DNA from: Clostridium fessum
GTDB taxonomy: Bacteria; Bacillota; Clostridia; Lachnospirales; Lachnospiraceae
DNA: 64,000 nt
Direction of reading: 5' to 3'
NCBI RefSeq assembly: GCF_003024715.1
Contig: NZ_PYLO01000001.1
Location: 124,001 to 188,000, forward strand
The position numbers and the translations under genes were made by a program. Within the stretch, counting starts at the first letter, position 1; every line of letters begins with the position of its first letter. The notes beneath the pieces were generated by a model. It was not told where the DNA came from, did not search any database, and saw only the letters and a program-made list of their open reading frames with translations. Positions 16,597-27,216 of this stretch are shown here, piece after piece.

Positions 16597-16746
16597 AAAG
16601 ATTGATGTAATGTGGCTGTGGACAATAAAAAGCGGGACAGCTGCAGCGTGATGATGAAAGAGCGATTCGTTCGGACCACATATGCCGCAGTGGCGGAAGA
16701 CAGGTTTGGTATGTGTATCGCTATAAATATAGAAGGAGAACACGCA

Positions 16747-17736
16747 ATGGTTAAGATAGCAGTAGATGCCATGGGGGGCGACAACGCACCGGGTGAGATC
16801 GTGGCAGGTGCCGTGATGGCAGCCCAGTCGAGGGAAGATATTCAGATTTTCCTGATCGGCAAGGAAGAAGTCGTATCAGAAGAATTAAAAAAGCATACAT
16901 ATAAGAAAGAACAGATCGAGGTTGTCAATGCGACTGAGGTCATCGAGACGGAGGAACCGCCGGTCAATGCGATCCGCACGAAGAAAGATTCGTCCATCGT
17001 GGTCGGCATGAATATGGTCCGCAGGGGTGAGGCGGATGCATTCTGTTCCGCGGGCAGCTCCGGCGCGATTCTGGTCGGCGGACAGGTGATCGTCGGCAGA
17101 ATCAAGGGCGTTGAACGTCCGCCACTGGCTCCATTGATTCCGACAGAAAAGGGCGTATCCCTGCTGATCGACTGCGGCGCCAATGTCGATGCAAGACCGT
17201 CCCATCTGGTACAGTTTGCAAAGATGGGCTCCATCTACATGGAACACGTGGTTGGCATCAAGAATCCGCGTGTGGCGATCGTCAACATCGGTGCTGAGGA
17301 AGAGAAAGGCAATGCGCTGGTGAAAGAGACATTCCCGCTCTTAAAAGAATGTAAGGATATCAATTTCATCGGCAGCATCGAGGCACGCGAGATTCCGCAC
17401 GGCGGCGCGGATGTCATCGTTTCTGAGGCATTTGTCGGAAATGTCATCCTGAAACTCTATGAAGGTGTCGGTGCAACACTGATTTCCATGGTAAAACAGG
17501 GCATGATGACGAGCCTGCGCTCAAAGATCGGCGCATTGCTTGTAAAACCGGCGTTAAAGACGACGCTCAAAGCATTCGATGCGAGCCAGTACGGCGGCGC
17601 ACCGCTTCTGGGATTGAAGGGGCTGGTTGTCAAGACGCACGGAAATTCCAAGCGCATCGAGGTGTGCAATTCGATTCTTCAGTGTGTGACCTTTAAAGAG
17701 CAGGCGATTAATGAAAAGATCAAGGAAAGTCTGTGA
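16747..17736 (+). CDS. plsX: Phosphate acyltransferase PlsX
   Basis: Makes acyl-phosphate from acyl-ACP for phosphatidic acid synthesis. The 329-residue protein begins MVKIAVDAMGGDNAPGE, the family's standard N terminus, behind an AGGAGAA site; an upstream in-frame start at 16612 would add 45 residues unlike the family. Later segments SAGSSGAILVGG and DGGANVD-like DCGANVDARP are typical. acpP follows, its acyl carrier partner. Confidence 0.95.
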   Translation: MVKIAVDAMGGDNAPGEIVAGAVMAAQSREDIQIFLIGKEEVVSEELKKHTYKKEQIEVVNATEVIETEEPPVNAIRTKKDSSIVVGMNMVRRGEADAFCSAGSSGAILVGGQVIVGRIKGVERPPLAPLIPTEKGVSLLIDCGANVDARPSHLVQFAKMGSIYMEHVVGIKNPRVAIVNIGAEEEKGNALVKETFPLLKECKDINFIGSIEAREIPHGGADVIVSEAFVGNVILKLYEGVGATLISMVKQGMMTSLRSKIGALLVKPALKTTLKAFDASQYGGAPLLGLKGLVVKTHGNSKRIEVCNSILQCVTFKEQAINEKIKESL

Positions 17737-17837
17737 AACTTTCGCAAAATTATAAAATGTAGCGAAAAAACGATATGTTTTTAATCAATCTAGAATTCTA
17801 AATATTTTAAAATAAGTTCATAGAAAGGAAGAAAATT

Positions 17838-18068
17838 ATGGAATTTGAAAAATTACAGAACATTATCGCGGAGGTACTGAATGTTGAAGCAGATGAAATT
17901 ACGTTAAATACGACGTTTGTGGATGATCTGGGCGCTGATTCGCTGGATATTTTTCAGATTATCATGGGAATCGAGGAGGCGTTTGATATCGAAATTCCGA
18001 CTGAGGAGGCAGAAAAGATTGTATCTGTGGGCGATGCAGTAGAGCAGATCAAGAACGCACTGAACTAA
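17838..18068 (+). CDS. acpP: Acyl carrier protein
   Basis: Carries growing fatty acyl chains on a phosphopantetheine arm. 76 residues, acidic, with the attachment serine Ser35 in [21 protein letters not shown] precedes the ATG. It lies between plsX and rnc as in many Firmicutes. A gap of 185 bases follows before the likely rnc start. Confidence 0.95.
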   Translation: MEFEKLQNIIAEVLNVEADEITLNTTFVDDLGADSLDIFQIIMGIEEAFDIEIPTEEAEKIVSVGDAVEQIKNALN

Positions 18069-18253
18069 TTCAATGTTTGTTAAAAAGTTATAGAGAAGTC
18101 TGTCAGGCAAAGGGGCTGGGCGGGCTGCCGAAGGGCAGGATCGCGACAGCTCCTTTCCAAAAAGAACGGATGTTTGACTCTGGCTCACAGACACAAATAG
18201 CAATGATTGCCGGAATCAGTCAGCAGCAGGACAGGCTGGAAAGAGAGAAATAT

Positions 18254-18946
18254 ATGGAGTATACATTAAATAAATTGGAAAAACGGATTGGCTATTCGTT
18301 TCAGGACAAGAAGCTTCTGGAACACGCGATGATACACAGTTCGTATGCCAATGAGCACCATCTTGGAAAACTGGGATGCAACGAGCGTCTTGAATTTTTA
18401 GGCGACGCGGTGCTGGAAGTGGTATCGAGTGATTTTCTGTTCCGCACGTTTCCGGAGATGCCGGAGGGCGATATGACAAAGACACGTGCGAGTCTGGTCT
18501 GCGAGCCGACGCTTGCATTCTGCGCACAGGAGATCGATCTGGGTGGATTTTTGCTGCTTGGAAAAGGCGAGGATGCGACCGGCGGACGGGGGCGCGATTC
18601 GGTGGTGTCGGATGCGATGGAGGCACTGATCGGTGCGATTTATCTGGACGGTGGTTTTGCTAATGCAAAAGAGTTTATTCATCGATTTATTCTCAACGAT
18701 ATGGAACACAAAAAGCTCTTTTATGATAGCAAGACTATCTTGCAGGAGATTGTGCAGGGCCATACGGACGAGACACTTACATACGTTCTTCTGAAAGAAG
18801 AAGGACCGGATCACAACAAGAGCTTCGAAGTGTCCGCGATGCTGGACGGTCAGGAGATCGGCCGCGGCATCGGACGGACGAAAAAATCAGCGGAACAGCG
18901 TGCGGCGTACCGTGGGATCCTCACTATCAGAAAACCGCAGGAGTAG
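18254..18946 (+). CDS. rnc: Ribonuclease III
   Basis: Cleaves double-stranded RNA in rRNA and mRNA processing. From ATG 18254 it has 230 residues, the usual length: RNase III domain with signature NERLEFLGDAVLEVV and the second catalytic acidic segment DAMEALIGAIYLDGG, then a C-terminal dsRNA-binding domain ending at about residue 225. A longer in-frame start (18077) would add 59 residues of no known role. smc starts 2 bases after its stop. Confidence 0.94.
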   Translation: MEYTLNKLEKRIGYSFQDKKLLEHAMIHSSYANEHHLGKLGCNERLEFLGDAVLEVVSSDFLFRTFPEMPEGDMTKTRASLVCEPTLAFCAQEIDLGGFLLLGKGEDATGGRGRDSVVSDAMEALIGAIYLDGGFANAKEFIHRFILNDMEHKKLFYDSKTILQEIVQGHTDETLTYVLLKEEGPDHNKSFEVSAMLDGQEIGRGIGRTKKSAEQRAAYRGILTIRKPQE

Positions 18947-18948
18947 GT

Positions 18949-21900
18949 ATGTATTTAAAGAGTATTGAAATACAGGGTTTTAAGTCATTTGCCAATAAAA
19001 TTCTGTTTGAGTTCCACAACGGAATCACGGGCATCGTCGGGCCAAACGGCAGCGGCAAGAGCAATGTCGCCGATGCAGTGCGCTGGGTGCTCGGTGAGCA
19101 GAGAAGCAGGCAGCTGCGCGGCGGCACGATGCAGGACGTTATTTTTGCTGGTACGGAGCTTCGAAAACCGCAGGGATTTGCCTACGTGGCGATCACACTG
19201 GATAATGCCGATCACAAACTTCCGATTGAGTACGACGAAGTCACGGTTTCAAGACGTCTTTACCGTTCTGGTGAGAGTGAATATAAGATTAATGGAACGA
19301 GCTGCCGTCTAAAAGATATCAACGAGCTCTTTTACGATACGGGTATCGGTAAAGAGGGATATTCCATCATCGGACAGGGGCAGATTGATCAGATTTTAAG
19401 CGGGCGGCCGGAGGAACGGCGCGAGCTGTTTGACGAGGCGGCTGGAATCGTGAAATTCAAGCGGCGCAAGGCGATCGCACAGAAGAAGCTGGAAGATGAA
19501 AAACAGAACCTGATCCGCGTGACGGATATTTTGTCCGAGCTGGAAAAACAGGTAGGACCGTTGGAACGGCAGTCGGAGGAGGCGAAGGAGTATCTGCGTC
19601 TGCGGGAAGAGCTGCGCTGCCTGGACGCCAACCTGTTTTTGGCAGAATCGGAGGAATTGAAGCGCCAGATCCGGGAAGTGGAGCAGAAGGAGATGATTCT
19701 GACCGGCGATCAGGAGAGTGTGCGGGCGGAATCGGAGACACTGAAATCGGAGTACGAATTGCTCGGAACCGAGCTGGATGCGCTGGATGCGGCGATTGCC
19801 GCGGATCGTGAGGCGTGCAGCCGGGAAGACCTGGAACGCCAGGAGAAGACCGGACGGATCGGAGTTCTCAGAGAGCAGATCCGGACGGAGCAGATGAACG
19901 AAGAACATATCCGCAGCCGGATGGTGTCGATCGACGGCGAAATGCATCAGAAAGAGGAAGAACAGGCGGAATATGAGTCTGAAAAACAGGCACTAAATGC
20001 ATCGGTGCAGACAATCGAGGCAAAACAGCAGGAAGCGGAGGCAGCAGTCCGTTCGATGGACGAGGCGGTCAGCCGGACGGAAACCTTGATCGAGACGGCA
20101 AAAGCCGAGATCATGGACGCTTTGAACCAGAAAGCGGAACTTGCCGCCCGCCGTCAGCGCTATGAGACGATGCTGGAGCAGGCGGATGTGCGCCGGGCGG
20201 AAGTGACGCAGAAGCTTTTGAAATTCAAGAGCGATGAGTCGGTTCAGGAAGAGCAGAAAAAAGAAGAAGAAGCCAAATTAGGGAAGGTGCAGGAATGTCT
20301 GGAAGCGTTTTCGGTGCAGGAAAAAGAGCTGCAGGAGCAGACGCGCACGGAGGAAGAACAGGAACGCCGCCTGAACCAGAAACTTTCGAGCCTTCAGCAG
20401 GATTACCACACGAACCGGACGAGGCTGGAATCGATGCGGAATCTGGCGGAGCGCTACGAGGGCTACGGCGGCAGTATCCGCCGCGTGATGGAAGTCAGGA
20501 ACTGCGTTCCGGGTATTCATGGCGTTGTGGCGGATTTGATCAGCACGACGAAGAAATATGAGACGGCGATCGAGACGGCGCTTGGCGGCAGCATCCAGAA
20601 CATTGTGACGGATTCCGAGGAGACGGCGAAACGCCTGATTGAACACCTGAAAAAGAACCGGTATGGCCGTGCGACGTTTCTGCCGCTGACCAGCATGGAA
20701 CGCCGCCAGAGTTTTGGACAGCCGGGGGCACTGAAAGAAATGGGTGTTCTTGGACTGGCAAGCGAACTGGTCTCTGCGGATGAGAAATACAGCGGGCTGG
20801 TGTCCTATCTGCTGGGACGCGTGGTCGTGGTGGATCAGATCGATCATGCGATTGCGCTGGCAAAGAAATATCGGCATTCTCTCCGGATCGTGACGCTGGA
20901 CGGCGAGCTTTTAAGCCCTGGCGGTTCGATGACCGGTGGTGCATTCAAGAACAGCAGCAATCTGCTGGGACGCCGCCGTGAGATCGAAGAACTGGAAGCT
21001 GCCTGCAAAAAGGCATTGGAACAGGTAGAAGCGGTACAGAAGGAGCTGGCAGAGACGGGACGCAGGCTGACGGAAGCGAAGAGAACACAGGCATCCGTCC
21101 AGGAGAGGCGCCAGCAGATGCAGATCCAGCAGAATACGTTGGAACTGACGATCTGCCAGTTAGAGGCGAGACGGCAGGAGATTGCAGATTCCTCGCAGGA
21201 TCTGTCTTCGGAAAATCAGGAACTCGAACTGCAGGTAGGCGATCTGCGCGGGGCGCTGCGGGAGCTGCAGACCGAAGAGACGAAGCTTGAAACGCTAAGC
21301 AGTGAGAAGAACCAGTACGTGGAAGAGCAGCAGACGGGTCTTGAGACGGCGAAAAAGCAGCGTGGGGAAGCGGCGGCAGCCCTTTCGGAGATACAGCTTG
21401 GGCATTCCCAGGCGGAGCAGAAAGGCGCGTTTATCGAGGAAAATCTGCGCCGTGTATTGCAGGAGCAGGAACGTCTCCGGGCAGAGAAAGAGAAACTTTC
21501 CGGCGGTCACGCGGACAGCAGCGAGACGATCGCTGCCAGAGAGCGCGAGATTGCAGCGCTGGAAGCCGAGATACAGGCGTCCGGGGACAAGCGGACGCAG
21601 ATGGAACTGGTAATCCAGAACAAGCAGCGTGAGAAGGAAGAAAAGGCGGGGCGGCAGAAAACTTTCTTTGATAAAAAGGAAGAGCTGAACGAACGTCTCC
21701 AGCTTTTAGACCGAGAGAACTTCCGTCTCCAGAATCAGAGAGAACGCCTGAATGAGCGCCTGGAGTCGCAGGTCGATTATATGTGGAGTGAGTATGAGCT
21801 TACGTATTCGCGAGCGGAAGAGCTGCGGAAGGAAGAGTTGACCTCGATTCCAGAAATGAAGCGGTCGATCAATGAGAAAAAGATGGAGATCCGCGCCCTT

Positions 21901-22530
21901 GGGAATGTCAATGTCAACGCGATCGAGGACTACAAGGAGATATCCGGCCGATACGAATTTATGAAAAACCAGCATGAAGATCTGGTAGCGGCACAGGCAG
22001 CGCTGGAAAAAATTATCGAGGAGCTCGATGAAGGAATGCGGCGTCAGTTCCGGGAAAAATTTGGTGAGATCCGCCGCGAGTTTGATAAAGTATTTAAGGA
22101 ATTATTCGGAGGCGGAACGGGTACGCTGGAGCTGTCGCAGGAAGAAGATATTCTGGAGGCAGGCATCCAGATTATTTCACAGCCGCCGGGCAAAAAACTG
22201 CAGAATATGATGCAGCTCTCCGGTGGGGAGAAAGCATTGACGGCGATCGCACTGCTTTTTGCAATTCAGAACTTAAAACCGTCGCCATTCTGCCTGCTTG
22301 ATGAGATTGAGGCGGCACTCGACGATTCCAACGTAGACCGGTTTGCCGGGTACCTGCATAAGCTGACGCGCTACACGCAGTTTATCGTCATCACCCACCG
22401 AAGAGGCACGATGGTGTCGGCAGACCGCCTGTACGGTATCACGATGCAGGAAAAAGGTGTGTCCACGCTGGTATCGGTCAGCCTGATCGAGGCGCAGATG
22501 GAGCGGGAAGAGGAAAAAGCAGAATTATAA
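18949..22530 (+). CDS. smc: Chromosome segregation protein SMC
   Basis: SMC ATPase of 1193 residues that compacts and segregates chromosomes with ScpA and ScpB. Walker A GPNGSGKSN is at residues 31-39. Long coiled coils (about 170-500 and 660-1000) flank a hinge that includes GIHGVVADLI and LGGSIQNIV. The C terminus has the ABC signature LSGGEKALTAIALLF and Walker B CLLDEIEAALDD. It overlaps no neighbour and sits between rnc and ftsY, the conserved Firmicutes order. Confidence 0.97.
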   Translation: MYLKSIEIQGFKSFANKILFEFHNGITGIVGPNGSGKSNVADAVRWVLGEQRSRQLRGGTMQDVIFAGTELRKPQGFAYVAITLDNADHKLPIEYDEVTVSRRLYRSGESEYKINGTSCRLKDINELFYDTGIGKEGYSIIGQGQIDQILSGRPEERRELFDEAAGIVKFKRRKAIAQKKLEDEKQNLIRVTDILSELEKQVGPLERQSEEAKEYLRLREELRCLDANLFLAESEELKRQIREVEQKEMILTGDQESVRAESETLKSEYELLGTELDALDAAIAADREACSREDLERQEKTGRIGVLREQIRTEQMNEEHIRSRMVSIDGEMHQKEEEQAEYESEKQALNASVQTIEAKQQEAEAAVRSMDEAVSRTETLIETAKAEIMDALNQKAELAARRQRYETMLEQADVRRAEVTQKLLKFKSDESVQEEQKKEEEAKLGKVQECLEAFSVQEKELQEQTRTEEEQERRLNQKLSSLQQDYHTNRTRLESMRNLAERYEGYGGSIRRVMEVRNCVPGIHGVVADLISTTKKYETAIETALGGSIQNIVTDSEETAKRLIEHLKKNRYGRATFLPLTSMERRQSFGQPGALKEMGVLGLASELVSADEKYSGLVSYLLGRVVVVDQIDHAIALAKKYRHSLRIVTLDGELLSPGGSMTGGAFKNSSNLLGRRREIEELEAACKKALEQVEAVQKELAETGRRLTEAKRTQASVQERRQQMQIQQNTLELTICQLEARRQEIADSSQDLSSENQELELQVGDLRGALRELQTEETKLETLSSEKNQYVEEQQTGLETAKKQRGEAAAALSEIQLGHSQAEQKGAFIEENLRRVLQEQERLRAEKEKLSGGHADSSETIAAREREIAALEAEIQASGDKRTQMELVIQNKQREKEEKAGRQKTFFDKKEELNERLQLLDRENFRLQNQRERLNERLESQVDYMWSEYELTYSRAEELRKEELTSIPEMKRSINEKKMEIRALGNVNVNAIEDYKEISGRYEFMKNQHEDLVAAQAALEKIIEELDEGMRRQFREKFGEIRREFDKVFKELFGGGTGTLELSQEEDILEAGIQIISQPPGKKLQNMMQLSGGEKALTAIALLFAIQNLKPSPFCLLDEIEAALDDSNVDRFAGYLHKLTRYTQFIVITHRRGTMVSADRLYGITMQEKGVSTLVSVSLIEAQMEREEEKAEL

Positions 22531-22570
22531 TTGCAAAAAAGAGTTCAGAAATAGAGAAGGAGGCGCAGCC

Positions 22571-23521
22571 ATGGGAGATAAGAAAAAGGGTTTTTTCAGC
22601 CGTCTGGTAGAAGGGCTGACGAAAACGAGAGATTCCATTGTAAGCGGAATTGATTCCGTATTCAGCGGTTTTTCCGCGATCGATGATGATTTCTATGAGG
22701 AGATCGAAGAGACGCTTATCATGGGCGATCTAGGTATCCAGACGACGATGGCGATCGTCGAGGATCTCCGGAAAAAGGTAAAAGAAAACCACATCAAGGA
22801 TCCGGCAGAGTGCAAGGATCTTTTGATTGCCAGCATCAAGGAACAGATGGATCTGGGCGAAAATGCCTACGAATTTGAAAACCGCAAGTCGGTTGTGCTG
22901 GTGATCGGCGTCAACGGCGTCGGGAAGACGACCTCGGTCGGCAAGCTGGCGGGTCAGTTAAAGGATCAGGGCAAGAAGGTCATTCTGGCGGCGGCGGATA
23001 CATTCCGTGCGGCAGCGATTGAGCAGCTGACGGAGTGGGCAGGACGCGCGGGCGTTGAGCTGATCGCCCAGCAGGAAGGTTCTGATCCGGCAGCTGTTAT
23101 CTACGATGCGATCGCGGCGGCAAAATCAAGAAATGCCGATGTGCTGATCTGCGACACGGCAGGTCGTCTGCACAACAAGAAAAACCTGATGGAAGAGTTA
23201 AAGAAGATCAACCGGATCATCGACAAAGAATATCCGGACGCCTACCGTGAGACATTGGTTGTCCTTGATGGAACGACCGGTCAGAACGCGCTTGCACAGG
23301 CAAAACAGTTTATGGAGGTGGCGGATATCACCGGCATCATCCTGACGAAGCTGGATGGCACGGCAAAGGGCGGTATCGCGGTTGCGATCCAGTCCGAGCT
23401 TGGTATTCCGGTTAAATACGTCGGAATCGGTGAAAAAATCGACGATTTACAGAAATTCGATGCGAATGATTTCGTCAATGCACTGTTTAAGAGAAATGAA
23501 GCATTGACAGAGAATGAATAA
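22571..23521 (+). CDS. ftsY: Signal recognition particle receptor FtsY
   Basis: SRP receptor GTPase that delivers ribosome-nascent chain complexes to the membrane. 316 residues: a short N-terminal amphipathic part ([18 protein letters not shown]) and no long acidic A domain, then the NG domain with P-loop [20 protein letters not shown] and [17 protein letters not shown] precedes the ATG. Confidence 0.96.
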   Translation: MGDKKKGFFSRLVEGLTKTRDSIVSGIDSVFSGFSAIDDDFYEEIEETLIMGDLGIQTTMAIVEDLRKKVKENHIKDPAECKDLLIASIKEQMDLGENAYEFENRKSVVLVIGVNGVGKTTSVGKLAGQLKDQGKKVILAAADTFRAAAIEQLTEWAGRAGVELIAQQEGSDPAAVIYDAIAAAKSRNADVLICDTAGRLHNKKNLMEELKKINRIIDKEYPDAYRETLVVLDGTTGQNALAQAKQFMEVADITGIILTKLDGTAKGGIAVAIQSELGIPVKYVGIGEKIDDLQKFDANDFVNALFKRNEALTENE

Positions 23522-23687
23522 AGCTAAAAATAGCTGAGCATGCCGCGGCTGAAACTGGTTTGGCGGAGAACAAATCTGCTTAAGCCGTAGATTCAGATAA
23601 ACAGGACACACCCGGCAGACTGTCTGGTCAGAGAACCGGCAAAAGCAGGGCGCATTCTGAGAAATACGGATAAATGGAGGAAAGACA

Positions 23688-24965
23688 ATGAGTGAGACAA
23701 TAAAGGAAGAGACAGCAGAGGTGGTACAGGCTGAGCCGCAGGGACTGACGCTGGAGAAATTCGAAGAAGCAACTGAGGTTGTCAGCAAGGTTATTTCCGA
23801 GACAAAACTGGTTTACAGTGAATATTTTTCGAATTTGACCGGCAATAAAGTATATTTAAAACCGGAAAATATGCAGTATACAGGTGCTTACAAGGTAAGA
23901 GGTGCATTTTATAAGATCAGCACCCTGAGCGATGAGGAGAAACAGCGCGGTCTGATCACCGCATCGGCTGGAAACCATGCACAGGGCGTTGCATACGCGG
24001 CAAAACTGGCTGGCTGCAAGGCAACGGTTGTTATGCCGACGACCACGCCGCTCATGAAGGTAAACCGTACCAGAAGCTATGGCGCAGAGGTGGTTCTTCA
24101 CGGCGATGTATTCGATGAGGCGCTGGCATATGCAAATGAGCTGGCAGCGGAGCACGGATATACCTTTATCCATCCGTTCAACGATCTGGACGTAGCCACC
24201 GGTCAGGGAACCATCGCGATGGAGATCATCAAAGAGCTTCCGACCGTTGATTATATTCTGGTTCCGATTGGCGGCGGCGGACTCTGTACCGGTGTTGCAA
24301 CGCTGGCCAAACTGCTGAATCCGAAGATCAAAGTGATCGGTGTAGAACCGGCAGGTGCAAACTGTATGCAGGAATCCCTGAAAGAAGGAAAAGTAGTGAC
24401 TCTCCCGAACGTCAACACAATCGCGGATGGTACTGCAGTTAAACGCCCGGGCGATCTGCTGTTCCCGTACATCCAGATCAATGTGGATGATATCATCACC
24501 ATCGAGGATTCCGAGCTGATCGTGGCATTCCTTGATATGGTAGAAAACCACAAGATGATCGTTGAGAACTCCGGTCTTCTGACTGTGGCTGCTTTGAAAC
24601 ACCTGAATGTGAAGAAGAAAAAAGTCGTATCCATCCTGAGCGGCGGCAACATGGACGTGATCACAATGGCATCCATCGTACAGCATGGTCTGATCCAGAG
24701 AGACCGCGTATTTACCGTATCGGTACTGCTGCCGGATAAGCCAGGAGAGCTTGCAAAGGTTGCAAATCTGATGGCAGCGGAGCAGGGCAATGTCATCAAA
24801 CTGGAGCACAACCAGTTTGTCAGCATCAACCGCAACGCAGCAGTGGAGCTGCGGATCACCGTTGAGGCGTTTGGTACGGATCACAAGAATAAGATAGTGG
24901 AAGCACTCAAGGAAGCAGGCTACCGTCCGAAGCTGGTAAAATCCAAAAATATCTATGATGTCTAA
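23688..24965 (+). CDS. ilvA: Threonine ammonia-lyase with ACT domain
   Basis: PLP enzyme that deaminates threonine to 2-oxobutyrate, for isoleucine synthesis or threonine breakdown. 425 residues: PLP lysine Lys69 in GAYKVRGAF, glycine loop GGGGLCTG, and a single C-terminal ACT domain from about residue 345 (VFTVSVLLPDKPGEL). One ACT domain and this length fit the short TdcB/IlvA2 type. TGGAGGAAA precedes the ATG. I searched the upstream gap for a T-box motif and saw none. Confidence 0.92.
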   Translation: MSETIKEETAEVVQAEPQGLTLEKFEEATEVVSKVISETKLVYSEYFSNLTGNKVYLKPENMQYTGAYKVRGAFYKISTLSDEEKQRGLITASAGNHAQGVAYAAKLAGCKATVVMPTTTPLMKVNRTRSYGAEVVLHGDVFDEALAYANELAAEHGYTFIHPFNDLDVATGQGTIAMEIIKELPTVDYILVPIGGGGLCTGVATLAKLLNPKIKVIGVEPAGANCMQESLKEGKVVTLPNVNTIADGTAVKRPGDLLFPYIQINVDDIITIEDSELIVAFLDMVENHKMIVENSGLLTVAALKHLNVKKKKVVSILSGGNMDVITMASIVQHGLIQRDRVFTVSVLLPDKPGELAKVANLMAAEQGNVIKLEHNQFVSINRNAAVELRITVEAFGTDHKNKIVEALKEAGYRPKLVKSKNIYDV

Positions 24966-25013
24966 GATGGAAATGAAAAGCAGTGTGGATAGAGCAGACA
25001 GGGGAGAGTTGAA

Positions 25014-26267
25014 ATGAAGCGGGAGAAATATGAGCCGGTGTTAAAAAATATTTCCTATTTTATAAAATGGGTGGAAGGCGCGATTGTGATTGGAATTGTG
25101 AGCGGCTGCATCGGCACGGCATTTGGAAAATGTGTCCTATGGGTGTTGGCATTCTTTCAGAGCCACCCGTGGATGGTCTTTCTGCTGCCGCTCACCGGTC
25201 TTCTGGTTCTGGGTGTTTACCACATGCTGGGAGAGGATAATAACCGGGGCACAAATATGGTGATCGAATCGATCTATTCGAACACGGAGATCAGTTTTGC
25301 GACTGCCCCGGCAGTCTTTGCAGGAACGCTTCTGACGCATTTGGGCGGCGGTTCTGCCGGACGGGAGGGCGCGGCGCTGCAGATGGGAGGAAGCATCGGA
25401 ACCCAGATCGGAAAATGGCTGAAATTTGATGAGAAAGATAAGAAAATTGCGGTCATGTGCGGCATGAGCGGTGTGTTTGCCGCCTTGTTTGGCACACCGA
25501 TGGCGGCGGCGATCTTTTCGATGGAGGTTATCAGCATCGGCGTTATGTACTATGCAGCGCTGGTTCCATGTGTCTTTTCTGCCTTTACGGCGGCGGCGCT
25601 GGCGAGGTTCTGGGGACTGATGCCGGAGCAGTTTGCGATTGGTGCGGTTCCTGCGTGGAGTATTGAAACAGCGATCGTGGCTGTCGGTCTGGCGGCTGGC
25701 TGCGCGCTGGTGTCGGAGCTTTTCTGCATCACGCTTCACACAACGGAACATCTCTACAAAAAATATCTTCCATCGCCGGTCTGGCGGATTCTATCCGGCG
25801 CGGCGATTGTGATTGTTTTGACGCTTCTGACCGGTTCGACCCGCTACAACGGAAGCGGCGTCTCCCTGATTGAAAAATGTTTCGAGGGCGAGGGACTTCC
25901 ATGGGATTTCCTGATGAAAATTCTCTTTACGACGGTTACGCTGGAGGCAGGCTTCAAGGGAGGCGAGATCGTGCCGACCCTGACGATCGGCGCGGCGTTT
26001 GGCAGTTTCTTTGCATTTCTCTTTGGACAGCCGGTCGGTCTTATGACCGCCTGCGGTATGCTGGGACTCTTCGTGGGAGTCACAAACTGCCCGATCTCAA
26101 CGCTTCTGCTGGGCTTTGAGCTTTTTGGCTATGAGGCGATGCCGTTTTTCGTGCTGGTGATTGCAGTCAGCTTTAGTTTCTCTGGTTATTACAGCCTGTA
26201 TGCGAGTCAGAAATTTATCTACTCGAAGACGAGGACGGAGTTTATTAACCGGAAGACGAATAAATAG
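25014..26267 (+). CDS. CLC-family chloride channel/transporter
   Basis: Membrane protein of 417 residues with the CLC fold. The ion-binding motif GGGSAGREGAALQ includes the gating glutamate Glu118, which points to a chloride/proton exchanger. Later GFKGGEIVPTLTIGAAFG forms the third selectivity motif. No C-terminal CBS domains are present. AGGGGAGAG lies before the ATG. The next gene is on the opposite strand. Confidence 0.9.
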   Translation: MKREKYEPVLKNISYFIKWVEGAIVIGIVSGCIGTAFGKCVLWVLAFFQSHPWMVFLLPLTGLLVLGVYHMLGEDNNRGTNMVIESIYSNTEISFATAPAVFAGTLLTHLGGGSAGREGAALQMGGSIGTQIGKWLKFDEKDKKIAVMCGMSGVFAALFGTPMAAAIFSMEVISIGVMYYAALVPCVFSAFTAAALARFWGLMPEQFAIGAVPAWSIETAIVAVGLAAGCALVSELFCITLHTTEHLYKKYLPSPVWRILSGAAIVIVLTLLTGSTRYNGSGVSLIEKCFEGEGLPWDFLMKILFTTVTLEAGFKGGEIVPTLTIGAAFGSFFAFLFGQPVGLMTACGMLGLFVGVTNCPISTLLLGFELFGYEAMPFFVLVIAVSFSFSGYYSLYASQKFIYSKTRTEFINRKTNK

Positions 26268-26314
26268 GTGGAAAATGCTCACCATAATTTTGATTTTTTA
26301 CTTTTGAATACCAC

Positions 26315-26345
26315 AAAAAGGGTTCCAATTTATCTTTGGAACCCT
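26315..26345 (-). terminator. Terminator of the leftward XRE gene
   Basis: AGGGTTCCAA (26319-26328) pairs perfectly with TTGGAACCCT (26336-26345). On the minus strand the stem is followed by TTTTTG, so it ends the leftward transcript of the XRE gene and may also stop clc. Confidence 0.85.
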
Positions 26346-26395
26346 AAAATGTCATGCTTTAAAGAAATTCATGAATCTACGTGCTCTATCATGAT

Positions 26396-26689
26396 TTATT
26401 CATGAAAATCCTGCGGTTTCTCATCACGGAAATCGAGCAGGGCGCGCGGTGCAACCTGCAGAACACCTGCAATATCAAAGAGACTCTCTAAGGAAAGACT
26501 CGTTTTCATGTTCGGTGCCTCGATGTTGGATATATGAGTCCGGCTTAAATCGGTCGCCTCTGCTAAAGCCATCTGGCTCATGCCGCGGAGTTTGCGGTAA
26601 TAAGCGATGTTGAGACCTATCTGACGGTAATATTTTTCATAACGGTTTGTCTGCTGCTTGTTAATTTGTTTTTGATCGATTGCTGTCAT
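26396..26689 (-). CDS. XRE-family helix-turn-helix regulator
   Basis: DNA-binding protein of 97 residues. A Cro/C1-type helix-turn-helix occupies about residues 25-80 (NIAYYRKLRGMSQMALAEATDLSRTHISNIE). The ATG at 26687-26689 has GGAGG 12 bases upstream; a TTG at 26698 would add three residues. It stands alone between convergent clc and divergent pyrH, so its targets cannot be read from context. Confidence 0.85.
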   Translation of the reverse strand: MTAIDQKQINKQQTNRYEKYYRQIGLNIAYYRKLRGMSQMALAEATDLSRTHISNIEAPNMKTSLSLESLFDIAGVLQVAPRALLDFRDEKPQDFHE

Positions 26690-27216
26690 ATTTTTCAAGT
26701 GCCTCCCCGATCCGAAAGAATCATGCGTTATTGTTATTTCAGAGATAATAAATAATTACAACTGATATAACTATTGTAGCTGGAAATTGATTTTTATCAA
26801 ACAATATAATGATTCAAATTTGCAATGTTATAAAATGCATATCCAATAAAACAATGCACATACATGGATTGCACCTAGGAAGGCTGTTAAATAATGCACA
26901 GAAAAAGATTGCAGAGGATAAGTGCAGATAAATAATGAGAAACTGGGGGCAGAATGAGAGCGGCGGGAAAAGGTGAAATAGAAAAAAAGTAAAACGGGCG
27001 CTAAAATTTGAGAAAAAATGAAAAATAGGGCGAAGAATCCGTATACAGAAAGGCGTTTGGGGAAAATGATGAAAGGATGCACAGGATTTACGAAAATTCT
27101 ATCGCACATTCGGATTTTTTGTGGTAGAATATCTTTGATAAGGTGACGCAGCTTTTTACGGTCATCACAGATAAAATGTACATCAGAACGTACATATAGA
27201 CAGGGAGAACCGAATT
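26690..27216. other. Gene-free stretch before pyrH
   Basis: About 525 A-T-rich bases with no convincing frame on either strand; the 93-codon minus-strand frame (26828-27109) is low-complexity and lacks a ribosome site. A likely pyrH promoter element is the extended -10 TGGTAGAAT (27122-27130). I see no riboswitch fold. Confidence 0.5.

Noticed and set aside
16572-16746. FapR operator upstream of plsX
   Set aside because: No palindrome of the expected kind could be identified beside the promoter.
23522-23687. T-box or attenuator ahead of ilvA
   Set aside because: No T-box consensus and no terminator stem found in the gap.
23856-24884. 342-codon open frame on the minus strand
   Set aside because: It lies wholly inside ilvA, has no ribosome site and encodes a His- and Cys-rich sequence typical of a reverse-complement shadow.
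26828-27109. 93-codon minus-strand frame rich in Phe and Leu
   Set aside because: Low-complexity product, no ribosome site, located in an A-T-rich gap.
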